64,000 nucleotides of DNA from the NCBI RefSeq assembly GCF_001422325.1, contig NZ_LMMR01000007.1, positions 531,476 through 595,475 of the forward strand, in the 5' to 3' direction. A program made the translations under genes and the position numbers. Below, one piece after another: positions 52,057 to 60,695 of the stretch (the stretch's first letter is position 1; every line of letters begins with the position of its first letter). This DNA comes from Leifsonia sp. Leaf264 (GTDB taxonomy: Bacteria > Actinomycetota > Actinomycetes > Actinomycetales > Microbacteriaceae). Below the pieces are notes generated by a model, which was not told the DNA's origin, did no database searches, and saw only the letters and a program-made list of their open reading frames with translations.

Positions 52057-52062
52057 AGCCTA
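52057..52062 (-). promoter_or_regulatory. -10 box of a leaderless gene
   Basis: Minus-strand TAGGCT, seven bases, then the GTG at 52049. No ribosome site. Confidence 0.5.
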
Positions 52063-52135
52063 GGCGGTACCGTGGGCGGGACCGGCGCGCTCGACGTTCC
52101 GTCCGGCGCCCGTGACAGCAGCGTGAGGAGACCGT

Positions 52136-53095
52136 GTGACCGATCCGTCCGGCGACCGCGTACCGATCGAGCCGCAGAGCGTGCTCGCGCCGCTGTCGAG
52201 CTCCGCCGTCTTCCTCGTGGTCACGATCCGCGCGGGCGCTGCTGCCGCGGCACTGGCCCGCGACGTCATCGTCGACATCGCCGACCTCGTGAAGACCGTC
52301 GGCTTCCGCGATCTCGATGCGCGCCTGAGCTGCGTGGTCGGCATCGGAGCAGCGGCCTGGCCGCGCCTGACCACGCAGGCGGCGCCGGCGCAGCTGCGCC
52401 CGCTCACGCCGATCGTCGGACGCGTGCACGCGGCGGTGTCGACACCCGGCGACCTGTTCTTCCACATCCGCGCCGACCGTCACGACCTCTGCTTCGAGTT
52501 CGAGCGACTGCTTCTGGCGGCCCTCGACGGCGCGGTCGACGTCGCCGACGAGGTCTTCGGCTTCCGCTACTTCGACGCCCGCGACCTGCTCGGCTTCGTC
52601 GACGGCACGGCCAACCCCGTCGGAGGAGAGCTGTTCGATGACGTCATCGTCGGCGACGAGGATGCCGTGCATCGCGGCGGCAGCTACGTCACGGTGCAGA
52701 AGTACGTGCACGACATGGCCGGCTGGAAGGCTCTCACGACCGAGCAGCAGGAGGCCATCATGGGTCGGACGAAGGCCGACAACGTCGAACTCGACGACGC
52801 CCCGGCCGGCGCACAGTCCGCGCACAAGACCCTCGCGACGATCACGGATCCCGATGGCACCGAGCACGGCATCCTGCGCGACAACATGCCGTTCGGCCGG
52901 CCCGGCGCCGGCGAGTTCGGCACCTACTTCACCGGCTACGCCCGCTCACCGCAGACGATCGACCGGATGCTGCGACGCATGTTCATCGGCTTCCCCGTCG
53001 GCGCCTACGACAGGCTGCTCGACTTCTCGACCGCACTCACGGGATCGACCTACTTCGTACCGAGCCTGCCCGTCCTCGAGGGGCTGGCCGACTAG
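52136..53095 (+). CDS. Dye-decolorising (DyP-type) heme peroxidase
   Basis: A 319-residue peroxidase of the shorter DyP class (B-type by length). The distal motif GFVDGTANP has Asp156; the proximal heme histidine lies in VQKYVHDMAGW near residue 195; the distal arginine is in YARSPQTI. It uses hydrogen peroxide to oxidise dyes, phenols or Mn. No Tat signal is present, so it is cytoplasmic or packed in an encapsulin, though no encapsulin gene is adjacent. GTG start with GAGGAG eight bases upstream. Confidence 0.9.
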   Translation: MTDPSGDRVPIEPQSVLAPLSSSAVFLVVTIRAGAAAAALARDVIVDIADLVKTVGFRDLDARLSCVVGIGAAAWPRLTTQAAPAQLRPLTPIVGRVHAAVSTPGDLFFHIRADRHDLCFEFERLLLAALDGAVDVADEVFGFRYFDARDLLGFVDGTANPVGGELFDDVIVGDEDAVHRGGSYVTVQKYVHDMAGWKALTTEQQEAIMGRTKADNVELDDAPAGAQSAHKTLATITDPDGTEHGILRDNMPFGRPGAGEFGTYFTGYARSPQTIDRMLRRMFIGFPVGAYDRLLDFSTALTGSTYFVPSLPVLEGLAD

Positions 53096-53119
53096 GGCGT
53101 GCCGCATCGCAGCAGGCGC

Positions 53120-53692
53120 TCAGCTCAGGTCGAGGCGCATGAGGACGCGGGGGAAGCCGTTCAGCACGCTCGTCGTGTCGGCGGCCTTGCGAAAGCCGGC
53201 CTTCAGGAACAGCGCTCGGGTTCCGACGTAAGCCATCGTGAGGTCGACCTTCTCGCCTTTGTTGTCGACGGGGTAGCCCTCGATGGCCGGTGCGCCGTTC
53301 TCGCGTGCGAAGGCGACCGCGCCGTCGAGCAGCTGATGGGAGATGCCCTGCCCGCGATGACCCGGACGGACCCGGATGCACCACACCGACCAGACATCGA
53401 GGTCGTCGATGTGCGGGATCCGCCGGTTCGCAGCGAAGCCCGTGTCGGCGCGCGGGTGCACACCGGCCCAGCCGACCACCTCATCGCCGTCGTAGGCGAG
53501 CACCCCGGGCGGCGGATCCTCGCGGCAGAGCTTCTTCACGCGCTCGCCGCGGGCGGTGGCCGACAGTGCCAGATTCTCCTTCGACGGGAGGCGGTAGCTC
53601 AGGCACCAGCAGACGTTGGCGTCGGGTCGCTTCGGCCCGACCATGGTCCTCACGTCGGCGAACCGCGTGGCGGGACGCACCTCGATGGACAT
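53120..53692 (-). CDS. GNAT-family N-acetyltransferase
   Basis: A 190-residue acetyltransferase. The acetyl-CoA pyrophosphate loop is RVRPGHRGQGISHQLL near residue 118 (the RxxGxG/A pattern). The segment DDLDVWSVWCI before it and GYPVDNKGEKVDLTMAYVGTRALFLKAGF after it match a subgroup often encoded near small RibD-like proteins. The substrate amine is unknown. It begins 15 bases after the stop of the RibD/DHFR-like gene on the same strand, so the two probably share a message. Confidence 0.85.
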   Translation of the reverse strand: MSIEVRPATRFADVRTMVGPKRPDANVCWCLSYRLPSKENLALSATARGERVKKLCREDPPPGVLAYDGDEVVGWAGVHPRADTGFAANRRIPHIDDLDVWSVWCIRVRPGHRGQGISHQLLDGAVAFARENGAPAIEGYPVDNKGEKVDLTMAYVGTRALFLKAGFRKAADTTSVLNGFPRVLMRLDLS

Positions 53693-53707
53693 CGCCGCCG
53701 CCGCGCT

Positions 53708-54304
53708 CTACATCTCGCGAAGCTCGACCTCGTCGGCCGCACGCTCGTAGACCAGCGACACCGCACCGAGCGGGAAGCTGCGCGCCGGTTCGGCGAGTCG
53801 GAACGTGGTCGGGAGGGAGGTGCCGTCGAACAGGCGCTTGCCCTGCCCCAGAGTCACCGGATACAGGTACAGGTGCAGCTGGTCGAGCACGTCCTCGGCG
53901 AGCAGGGAACGGATGAGGACTCCGCTGCCGAACATGTGCACCTGGTCGTACTGCTCGCGGAGGCGGCCGGCGGCTGCGGCATCCGGGATCACCGTCGTTC
54001 CCTCCCATGTCGGATCGGTGAGAGTGCTGGAGACGACGAACTTGGGGATGCGGTTGAGCACGCCGCCGATGTCGTCGGACTGGTTCGGCCAGTAGGCGGC
54101 GAAGATGTCATAGGTCGCACGGCCCAGCAGCAGGGCGTCCATGCGGTCGATCTCCGAGGTGATGAGGGCGCCGGCCTCCTCGTCTGACACCGCAGCCTGC
54201 CAGCCGCCGAGACTGAATCCGTTCGAGGGATCCTCCTCGCGGCCGCCCGGGCCCTGGTAGACCCCGTCGAGGGTGATGAACATGTTCGCGACGATGCTGC
54301 CCAC
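53708..54304 (-). CDS. Dihydrofolate-reductase-family (RibD C-terminal-like) protein
   Basis: A 198-residue protein of the RibD_C/DHFR fold: NMFITLDGVYQGPGG at residues ~7-21, MDALLLGRATYDIFAAYWP near 54-72, VHMFGSGVLIRSLLAEDVLDQLHLYLYPVTLGQGKRLF near 120-157. It binds NADPH; the physiological substrate of this stand-alone group is not known, and it is not the essential FolA. The start is GTG without a clear ribosome site. First gene of a likely pair with the GNAT gene. Confidence 0.85.
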   Translation of the reverse strand: MGSIVANMFITLDGVYQGPGGREEDPSNGFSLGGWQAAVSDEEAGALITSEIDRMDALLLGRATYDIFAAYWPNQSDDIGGVLNRIPKFVVSSTLTDPTWEGTTVIPDAAAAGRLREQYDQVHMFGSGVLIRSLLAEDVLDQLHLYLYPVTLGQGKRLFDGTSLPTTFRLAEPARSFPLGAVSLVYERAADEVELREM

Positions 54305-54453
54305 GGATGCGTCCTTCCGTCGTCACCGGAACCTCGTGCGCCGGCGCACGGCATCCATCCTCGAACACTCGCGCAGCGCTGTCCAGCCCCGCCCGCCGGC
54401 CGATACGCTCGAAGGGATCGCCCTCCCACCCCACCCTCCGAGAGGACCCTCCC

Positions 54454-55269
54454 ATGACGACCGAGACCCCGACGGCCTCCGCCCAGATCCGCCCGCTCAC
54501 GCCGAAAGACCGCTTCGGGCGTGCCATCGAGCGCCGAGACGGCGTCGACTTCCCGTTCTACAACGGGGAGCCGATCGAGCTCTCCGTCGGCAGGTGGATC
54601 ATCGTGTGGGCGGCCGTCGTCGTCGGCTTCGTGGCCCTGATCTCCATTCCGCAGCCGAACAACTTCGTCGCCCTGCTGCCGCGGGCCCTGTTCGTCGCGA
54701 CCCCGCTGGCCGTGCTCGCCCTCGTGGCCGGCCGGTACTGGTCGGCGATCTTCCGCCGTGTGCGCTGGGTCGACGTGGGCAACATGTTCTTCTTCGCCGT
54801 GCTCAACATCGTGATCACCTTCGCCGTCGGTGCCGTCGTCGCCGCGTTCTTCCCGGTGAGCGCCAATACGACGATCTCCGACGCGGGCTCCGGGGGAGTG
54901 GCGAACACCATCGCGCTCTACGTGGGCAGCGGCATCCAGCTCCTCGGAGAGGAGCTCTTCGTGATGCTGCCCCTCCTCGCCCTGATGTACTTCCTCTTCG
55001 CCAAGGCCGGTCTCTCGCGCAAGACCGCGCTCATCCTGGCGTGGGTCATCTCCTCGCTCTGGTTCGGTGCCGCTCACCTGCCCACGTACGACTGGAACGT
55101 CGTGCAGGCGCTCGTCGTGATCGGGTCTGCGCGCATCGCCCTGACCCTCGCCTTCATCCGCACGAAGAACCTCTGGGTCTCGACCGGCGCGCACATCATC
55201 AACGACTGGTTCTTCATCACCCAGTCGCTGCTGATCGCCGGTGCTGCCGCGGGGGTGGCCGGAAGCTGA
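54454..55269 (+). CDS. CPBP-family intramembrane protein (glutamic-type protease fold)
   Basis: A 271-residue membrane protein with about seven helices. Motif 1 is LLGEELFVMLPLL near residue 168 (paired Glu, but the usual Arg four residues on is replaced), motif 2 is WFGAAHLPTYDWN near 205 and motif 3 HIINDWFF near 245. Active relatives cleave within the membrane or mature peptides; the altered motif 1 makes activity uncertain. A ~50-residue cytoplasmic N-terminus precedes helix 1. ATG 54454 has AGAGGA upstream. Stands alone. Confidence 0.8.
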   Translation: MTTETPTASAQIRPLTPKDRFGRAIERRDGVDFPFYNGEPIELSVGRWIIVWAAVVVGFVALISIPQPNNFVALLPRALFVATPLAVLALVAGRYWSAIFRRVRWVDVGNMFFFAVLNIVITFAVGAVVAAFFPVSANTTISDAGSGGVANTIALYVGSGIQLLGEELFVMLPLLALMYFLFAKAGLSRKTALILAWVISSLWFGAAHLPTYDWNVVQALVVIGSARIALTLAFIRTKNLWVSTGAHIINDWFFITQSLLIAGAAAGVAGS

Positions 55270-55333
55270 GCCGGGCAGCCCCGGTCACCGAACGTTCGCG
55301 CGCGCCTGTTGACCTCTCTCTTCCATCGGCGTA

Positions 55334-55355
55334 CATTCAACCAAAAGGGTGAATG
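55334..55355. promoter_or_regulatory. Inverted-repeat operator in front of the SDR gene
   Basis: CATTCAACC-AAAA-GGGTGAATG pairs in eight of nine positions. It resembles ArsR-type operators of the form TTCAACC-N4-GGTTGAA. No regulator gene is adjacent on this side, so its binding protein would be encoded elsewhere. Confidence 0.45.
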
Positions 55356-55368
55356 ATTGGAGCCGGAC

Positions 55369-56163
55369 ATGTTGCTGCAGGACAAGGTCGCCGTGATCCA
55401 CGGCGGTGGGGGATCGATCGGCGCCGCCGCGGCGCGGGTGTTCGCCCGGGAGGGCGCTCGGGTATTCCTCGCCGGGCGCAGCCTGCCGCGGCTGGAGGCT
55501 GCGGCATCCGCGATCGGAGCCGACGGGGGAGCGGCCGAGATCGCCGTGGTGGATGCCATGGACCAAGATGCCGTCGACAGTCACGTCGATGCCGTCGCCC
55601 GGGCGCACGGCGGCATCGACGTGGCGTTGAACACCGTCGGCTTCGACCACGTGCAGGGGCTCTCCATCGCCGAGACGTCGCTCGCGGACTACCTGCATCC
55701 GGTCACGGGCTACCTGCAGACCAACTTCGTCACCGCGAAGGCGGCTGCGCGTCACATGACGGCGCGGGGGAGCGGCGTGATCCTCACGATCTCGACGCCC
55801 GGCGCACGGTTGACCGGACGGGGGCTCATCGGCAACGCCGCCCAGAGTGCCGGGCTCGAGGGGTTCTCACGGGCGCTGGCCGGCGAGCTCGGTCCGGCCG
55901 GCGTGCGCGTGGTGTGCGTGCGGCCGAACGCGCTGCCGGATGCCGTCGACACCTCGTACACCGGGGAGATGTTCGGCCGCATCGCCGCGCTCACGGCCAC
56001 GCCCCGTGCGGACTGGCTGGCCGGGCTGGCCGGCAACACCCTGCTCGACAGGTTGCCGTTGCTGGACGAGGTCGCGGAGTACCTGGCGTTCGCCGCCTCG
56101 GATCGCGCGCGCTCGATGACCGGGGTGGTGGCGAACCTCACGGCCGGGATGATCGTCGACTGA
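55369..56163 (+). CDS. SDR-family protein lacking the catalytic Tyr and Lys
   Basis: A 264-residue Rossmann protein. The cofactor loop reads HGGGGSIG at residues 11-18, and NTVG at 88-91 replaces NNAG. The catalytic Ser is kept (Ser142 in LTISTPG), but the position of YxxxK reads N156-AAQ-S160, so both key residues are missing. It may be a binding protein or use other chemistry. ATG 55369 has GGAG upstream; a TTG at 55357 would add four residues. It converges with the lacI-type gene six bases on, and an operator-like dyad precedes it. Confidence 0.75.
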   Translation: MLLQDKVAVIHGGGGSIGAAAARVFAREGARVFLAGRSLPRLEAAASAIGADGGAAEIAVVDAMDQDAVDSHVDAVARAHGGIDVALNTVGFDHVQGLSIAETSLADYLHPVTGYLQTNFVTAKAAARHMTARGSGVILTISTPGARLTGRGLIGNAAQSAGLEGFSRALAGELGPAGVRVVCVRPNALPDAVDTSYTGEMFGRIAALTATPRADWLAGLAGNTLLDRLPLLDEVAEYLAFAASDRARSMTGVVANLTAGMIVD

Positions 56164-56169
56164 GCGCCG

Positions 56170-57267
56170 TCAGGCGCGGAGCTCCCGAATGCGGGCTGGA
56201 CCCGTGCTCGCCCGCACGACGAGCTCCGTCGGCACGCGCACGTTCACGGCGGCCGGCAGCTCGCCGTCGATCTCGTCGAGGAGCTGGCTCACGCTCTGAC
56301 GACCCACCTCATCGAAGTGCTGGTGCACCGTGGTGAGCGGCGGCCAGAAGCTGCTCGCCTCAGCCATGTCGTCGAAGCCCACGACGCTCACGTCACCGGG
56401 CACCTCGACGCCGAGCTCGTGCAGGGCGCGCAGCACTCCGAGGGCCATCTGGTCGTTGGCGGCGAAGACGGCGGTGACGGCGGGGTCGGTGGCGAGCTCG
56501 AGGCCGGCCCTGTAGCCGGCATCCGTCGACCAGTCGCCGACGATCACCGGTGGCACCTCGCGTCCGTGGGCGGCGAGAGTCTGCTCCCACGACTCGCGAC
56601 GGCGGCCGGCTGAGAACGAGGTCGGCGGACCGGCGACGTGCCACACGGTGGCGTGGCCGAGTTCGAGCAGGTGCTCTGTCGCGAGGCGCGCGCCCTGGGC
56701 CTGATCGGTGTCGACGACGGGGTACTGGTACCGGGCGCTCGAGTCGACGACCACCACGGGCAGGCCGGGGGGAAGGGTGATGTCGGCGTCGTCGAGCATG
56801 TGCGCCTCGATGATGATGATGATCCCGTCGACGGCCTGCTCGCTGAGCCTGCCGAAGGCCACCGACACCTCGCCCTGGGTCAGGTGCTGCACCGGGAGCA
56901 GGGTGATGGAGTAGCCGGATGCCGCAGCCGTGACGGCGATGGCGTCGAGGGTGCGCAGGTTGCCGTAGGACGACAGGGTGAACATGATGACGCCGAGAGT
57001 GCGGAAGCGGCCGGAACGGAGAGCGCGCGCAGCACTGTTCGGGCGGTAGCCGAGCTTGCGCATGGCCGCCAGCACACGATCGCGGGTGGCCTCGTCGACA
57101 TTGGGACGCCCGGTGGAGACTCTCGAGACGGTCTGGCCCGAGACGCCGGCCTCGCGGGCGACATCGGCCATCGACGGCCCGCGGCGGCGAGCGGAGTCGG
57201 CGGCGGGGTCGCCGGGGGCGCCGTTCGCCGGTCCGGCCTCTCCGGTGCTCGTGTCGGTGGTCGTCAT
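56170..57267 (-). CDS. LacI-family repressor of the galactoside locus
   Basis: A 365-residue repressor. After a ~30-residue flexible leader, the DNA-binding headpiece is SMADVAREAGVSGQTVSRVSTGRPNVDEATRDRVLAAMRKLGYRPN (shown here as domain at residues 32-80), the hinge helix contains SAARALRSGR, and the periplasmic-binding-like sugar domain fills the rest (VIVGDWSTDAG, VFAANDQMALGVLRALHELG, VVGFDDM). It is divergent from a sugar ABC operon and a beta-galactosidase gene, with two matching operators in between. An induced galactoside or its product should release it. Confidence 0.9.
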   Translation of the reverse strand: MTTTDTSTGEAGPANGAPGDPAADSARRRGPSMADVAREAGVSGQTVSRVSTGRPNVDEATRDRVLAAMRKLGYRPNSAARALRSGRFRTLGVIMFTLSSYGNLRTLDAIAVTAAASGYSITLLPVQHLTQGEVSVAFGRLSEQAVDGIIIIIEAHMLDDADITLPPGLPVVVVDSSARYQYPVVDTDQAQGARLATEHLLELGHATVWHVAGPPTSFSAGRRRESWEQTLAAHGREVPPVIVGDWSTDAGYRAGLELATDPAVTAVFAANDQMALGVLRALHELGVEVPGDVSVVGFDDMAEASSFWPPLTTVHQHFDEVGRQSVSQLLDEIDGELPAAVNVRVPTELVVRASTGPARIRELRA

Positions 57268-57286
57268 CGGTCCGCCTCTCGCATCC

Positions 57287-57316
57287 TTGAGGATGGTTAC
57301 GTCAACATGCTACTGT
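57287..57316 (+). promoter_or_regulatory. Promoter of the galactoside transport operon
   Basis: TTGAGG (57287-57292), 18 bases, TACTGT (57311-57316). The start would be near 57323. Operator 1 fills the spacer and operator 2 begins just after the start, an arrangement that blocks transcription directly. Confidence 0.5.
57293..57308. promoter_or_regulatory. LacI operator 1
   Basis: ATGGTTACGTCAACAT, a near-palindrome of the LacI type with central ACGT, 26 bases before the lacI-type gene and inside the spacer of the transport promoter. Confidence 0.7.
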
Positions 57317-57327
57317 TCCATCACCGC

Positions 57328-57343
57328 ATGTTGACGTAAACAT
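57328..57343. promoter_or_regulatory. LacI operator 2
   Basis: ATGTTGACGTAAACAT, matching operator 1 with central ACGT; its centre is 35 bases from that of operator 1. The outer arms of the two sites also form a perfect 14-base inverted repeat with each other. Confidence 0.75.
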
Positions 57344-57365
57344 GGGTTCTCCACGAAAGAGTGAA

Positions 57366-58286
57366 ATGACGACGTTGTCACGACAGCAGGGACTTCCGAT
57401 CCCGCGACCGAGCCGGAAGCCGCGACGCGACTGGCGCGGCTGGGCCTTCGTGGGTCCGTTCATGGCCGTATTCCTTCTGGTGTTCATCGCCCCGGTGATC
57501 TACGCGGTGTACCTCAGCCTGTTCCGCGAGCAGCTGGTGGGCGGCAACGCCTTCGTCGGCCTCGAGAACTACCTCCTGGTGCTCTCCGACGAGAAGTTCT
57601 GGGAATCGTTCCTGCGCGTGCTGCTCTTCCTCGTCATCCAGGTGCCGATCATGCTCGTGCTCGCCCTGGCCGCTGCCATGGCCATCGACAGCGCGCGTCT
57701 GCACGCCACGGGCTTCTTCCGCATCGTGATCTTCCTGCCCTACGCCGTTCCCGCTGTCGTGGCCGTGCTCATGTGGGGCTTCATCTACGGCGGCAACTTC
57801 GGCCTGGCCGCCAACATCAACGAGTTCCTCGGCTCCGACGTCATCACGCCGTTCACCCGGGAATGGATCCTCCCGGCCATCGGCAACATCGTCACGTGGG
57901 AGTTCGTGGGCTACAACATGCTCATCTTCTACGCCGCCCTGCGCACGATCCCCACCGAGCTCTACGAGGCGGCCGAGCTCGACGGGGCGGGCCCGTTCCG
58001 CGTGATCACCGGCATCAAGATCCCCGCGCTCCGCGGCGCGATCGTGATCGCCGCCATCTTCTCCATCATCGGAAGCTTCCAGCTCTTCAACGAGCCGAAC
58101 ATCCTCAAGCCATTGGCGCCGAACATCATCACGAGCTACTTCACCCCGAACATGTACGCCTACAACCTCTCCTTCGCCGGCCAGCAGTTCAACTACTCGG
58201 CCACGGTGGCGATAGTCATGGGCGTGATCACCGCGGTGATCGCCTACGTCGTGCAACTCCGCGGCTCGCGGAAGGAAGACCGATGA
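57366..58286 (+). CDS. Sugar ABC transporter permease (CUT1, MalF-like)
   Basis: A 306-residue membrane protein with six helices. A basic N-terminus (PRPSRKPRRDWRGW) precedes helix 1, FLPYAVPAVVAVLMWGFIYGG is helix 3-4, and the EAA loop reads YEAAELDGAGPFRVITGIKIPALRGAI near residue 205. It pairs with the next permease, whose ATG overlaps its stop. ATG 57366 was chosen because it follows GAAAGAG; an in-frame ATG at 57342 lies within operator 2 and would be a poor start. Confidence 0.9.
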   Translation: MTTLSRQQGLPIPRPSRKPRRDWRGWAFVGPFMAVFLLVFIAPVIYAVYLSLFREQLVGGNAFVGLENYLLVLSDEKFWESFLRVLLFLVIQVPIMLVLALAAAMAIDSARLHATGFFRIVIFLPYAVPAVVAVLMWGFIYGGNFGLAANINEFLGSDVITPFTREWILPAIGNIVTWEFVGYNMLIFYAALRTIPTELYEAAELDGAGPFRVITGIKIPALRGAIVIAAIFSIIGSFQLFNEPNILKPLAPNIITSYFTPNMYAYNLSFAGQQFNYSATVAIVMGVITAVIAYVVQLRGSRKEDR

Positions 58287-59167
58287 GCGCCCCCGCCTAC
58301 GTGCGCAGTCGCGACAACTCGCGGCCGCGGTCGCGCAAGTCCATCGCGCTCACGCTGCTGATGCTCCTGTTCGTGGTCTACACGCTCGTGCCGCTCGTGT
58401 GGCTCGTCATCAACGCCACGAAGACCCAGCCCGAGCTGTTCTCCACCTTCGGACTCTGGTTCGGCAGCGACTTCGCGCTGTTCGACAACATCGCCCAGAC
58501 GCTCAGCTACAACAACGGCATCTTCGTGCGCTGGCTCGGCAACACGCTGCTCTACGTCGTGGTCGGTGCCGGCGGCGCGACGCTGCTCGCGACCATCGCC
58601 GGGTACGGCCTGGCGAAGTACCGGTTCCCGGGTCGCCGTGCGGTGTTCGCCGTCGTGCTCGGTGCGATCGCGATCCCCGGAACGGCCCTCGCCGTGCCGA
58701 CGTTCCTCATGTTCAGCCAGCTGGGGCTCACCAACACCCCGTGGGCGATCATCATCCCGTCGCTCATCAGCCCGTTCGGCCTGTACCTGATCTGGGTCTA
58801 CGCAGCCGAGTCCATTCCCACGGAACTGCTCGAGGCCGCGCGCATCGACGGTGCCGGCGAGTTCCGCACCTTCTTCACCATCTCCATCCGGCTGCTCGCG
58901 CCGGGAATCGTCACCGTGCTGCTGTTCGCCGTGGTCGCGACCTGGAACAACTACTTCCTGCCGCTGATCATGCTGAGCGACCCGGCCTGGTTCCCCCTCA
59001 CCGTCGGCCTCAACCAGTGGAACGCGCAGGCGACCGGAGTCGCTGCGCAGCCGATCTACAACCTCGTGATCACGGGCTCCCTGCTCACGATCCTGCCCAT
59101 CGTCGCCGCCTTCCTCGTCCTGCAGCGTTTCTGGCAGTCGGGGTTGAGCGCCGGAAGCGTCAAGTGA
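58283..59167 (+). CDS. Sugar ABC transporter permease (CUT1, MalG-like)
   Basis: A 294-residue membrane protein with six helices and the MalG-type pattern: TLVPLVWLVINATKTQPELFST near the start, NTLLYVVVGAGGATLLATIAGYGLAKYRFPGRR in the middle and the EAA loop LLEAARIDGAGEFRTFFTISIRLLAPGI near residue 190. Overlaps the preceding permease gene by four bases. No ATPase gene is in the operon, as is common for CUT1 systems that share a general MsmK-type ATPase. Confidence 0.9.
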   Translation: MSAPAYVRSRDNSRPRSRKSIALTLLMLLFVVYTLVPLVWLVINATKTQPELFSTFGLWFGSDFALFDNIAQTLSYNNGIFVRWLGNTLLYVVVGAGGATLLATIAGYGLAKYRFPGRRAVFAVVLGAIAIPGTALAVPTFLMFSQLGLTNTPWAIIIPSLISPFGLYLIWVYAAESIPTELLEAARIDGAGEFRTFFTISIRLLAPGIVTVLLFAVVATWNNYFLPLIMLSDPAWFPLTVGLNQWNAQATGVAAQPIYNLVITGSLLTILPIVAAFLVLQRFWQSGLSAGSVK

Positions 59168-59261
59168 GTGTTCGAGAGGCATCCGCTTGCGAGATACAGC
59201 ACCACTCTCACCCCGGGGCGTCCTGCGCCGGAACCGTTTACAAGGAAGTGAAAGGAACACC

Positions 59262-60611
59262 ATGACCATCAAGCGCAGCAGCTCCGGCATCCGTCGGAGC
59301 GCGGCAGCGATCGTCGCCGTCGCGGCCATCAGCGCCGCCCTCGTCGGCTGCTCGGCCGACTCCGGTTCGTCCGGAGGCTCCGGCTCGGCCTCCGACCTCG
59401 ACGCAGCCCTCGAGAAGGGCGGCACCATCACGTACTGGAGCTGGACCCCCTCCGCCGAGGCCCAGGTCGCAGCCTTCGAGAAGGCCTACCCCAAGGTCGA
59501 CGTGAAGCTGGTCAACGCCGGAACCAACACCGACGAGTACACCAAGCTCCAGAACGCGATCAAGGCCGGCTCGGGTGCGCCCGACGTCGCGCAGATCGAG
59601 TACTACGCCATCCCGCAGTTCTCGCTGTCCGACTCGCTCGTCGACCTCTCGCAGTACGGCTTCGGCGACCTGAAGGACGACTACTCGGCATCGACCTGGG
59701 GCTCCGTGACCTCGGGCGACAAGGTCTTCGGCCTGCCGCAGGACTCCGGCCCCATGTCGATGTTCTACAACAAGACCGTCTTCGACCAGTACGGCATCGA
59801 GGTGCCGACCACGTGGGACGAGTACGTCGCTGCGGCCGAGAAGCTGCACGCCGCCGACCCGACGAAGTACATCACCTCCGACACCGGTGACTCCGGCTTC
59901 GCGACCAGCATGATCTGGCAGGCCGGCGGCAAGCCGTTCCAGGCCGACGGCACGAACGTGACCATCGACCTCGCCGACGCCGGCAGCAAGAAGTGGGCCG
60001 ACAACTGGAACCGCCTCATCGACGGCGGACTGCTCTCCGACATCCCCGGGTGGAGCGACGAGTGGTACAAGGGCCTCGGCGACGGCACCATCGCCACCCT
60101 GATCACCGGTGCCTGGATGCCCGGCGTGCTCGAGGGCAGCGTTCCGGACGCCTCCGGTGACTGGCGTGTCGCTCCGATCCCGACCTACGACGGCACGCCC
60201 GTCTCGGCCGAGAACGGCGGCGGCGGACAGGCCGTCATCAAGCAGTCCAAGAACCCGGCGCTCGCCGCCGCGTTCCTCAAGTGGCTGAACAACGACCCGG
60301 AGTCGATCAAGGTCTTCCTCGAGAAGGGCGGATTCCCCGCCACGACCGCCGACCTCAGCTCCGACGAGTTCCTCGCCCAGGCCCCCGAGTACTTCGGCGG
60401 CCAGAAGATCAACGAGGTGCTCACCGATGCCGCGAAGAACGTTCCGACCGGCTGGCAGTACCTGCCGTTCCAGGTCTACGCGAACAGCATCTTCGGTGAC
60501 ACCGTCGGGCAGTCCTACGCCAACAAGGGCGACCTGAACGACGGCCTCGCCGAGTGGCAGAAGCAGTTGGTCGACTACGGCAACGGCCAGGGCTTCACCG
60601 TCAACAAGTAG
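59262..60611 (+). CDS. Sugar ABC transporter substrate-binding lipoprotein (CUT1)
   Basis: A 449-residue lipoprotein. The leader has twin-basic residues, a hydrophobic core and the lipobox LVGC near residue 30, then a Ser/Gly-rich spacer. The mature part follows family 1: TITYWSWTPSAEAQVAAFEKAYPKVDVKLVN, GVPDVAQIEY-like GAPDVAQIEYYAI and LVDLSQYGF. It binds the imported galactoside or oligosaccharide outside the membrane. The gene lies 94 bases after the permeases, with GAAAGGAA before the ATG, and is followed by a stable hairpin that may protect its message for higher expression. Confidence 0.9.
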   Translation: MTIKRSSSGIRRSAAAIVAVAAISAALVGCSADSGSSGGSGSASDLDAALEKGGTITYWSWTPSAEAQVAAFEKAYPKVDVKLVNAGTNTDEYTKLQNAIKAGSGAPDVAQIEYYAIPQFSLSDSLVDLSQYGFGDLKDDYSASTWGSVTSGDKVFGLPQDSGPMSMFYNKTVFDQYGIEVPTTWDEYVAAAEKLHAADPTKYITSDTGDSGFATSMIWQAGGKPFQADGTNVTIDLADAGSKKWADNWNRLIDGGLLSDIPGWSDEWYKGLGDGTIATLITGAWMPGVLEGSVPDASGDWRVAPIPTYDGTPVSAENGGGGQAVIKQSKNPALAAAFLKWLNNDPESIKVFLEKGGFPATTADLSSDEFLAQAPEYFGGQKINEVLTDAAKNVPTGWQYLPFQVYANSIFGDTVGQSYANKGDLNDGLAEWQKQLVDYGNGQGFTVNK

Positions 60612-60619
60612 TACGTGAG

Positions 60620-60662
60620 AACGGATGCGGACCCGGCGCGAGTCGCCGGATCCGCATCCGTT
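60620..60662. terminator. Intercistronic hairpin after the binding-protein gene
   Basis: AACGGATGCGGACCCGG and CCGGATCCGCATCCGTT form a 17-pair stem with one mismatch and a nine-base loop. No T-run. It could cause partial termination before the beta-galactosidase gene and stabilise the binding-protein message. Confidence 0.6.
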
Positions 60663-60695
60663 CCCCATCTCCACCCCCATCGACTGAGGACCTCC

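Noticed and set aside
57342..57365. ATG at 57342 as the start of the first sugar permease
   Set aside because: It lies within the second LacI operator and has no ribosome site; the in-frame ATG at 57366 follows GAAAGAG.
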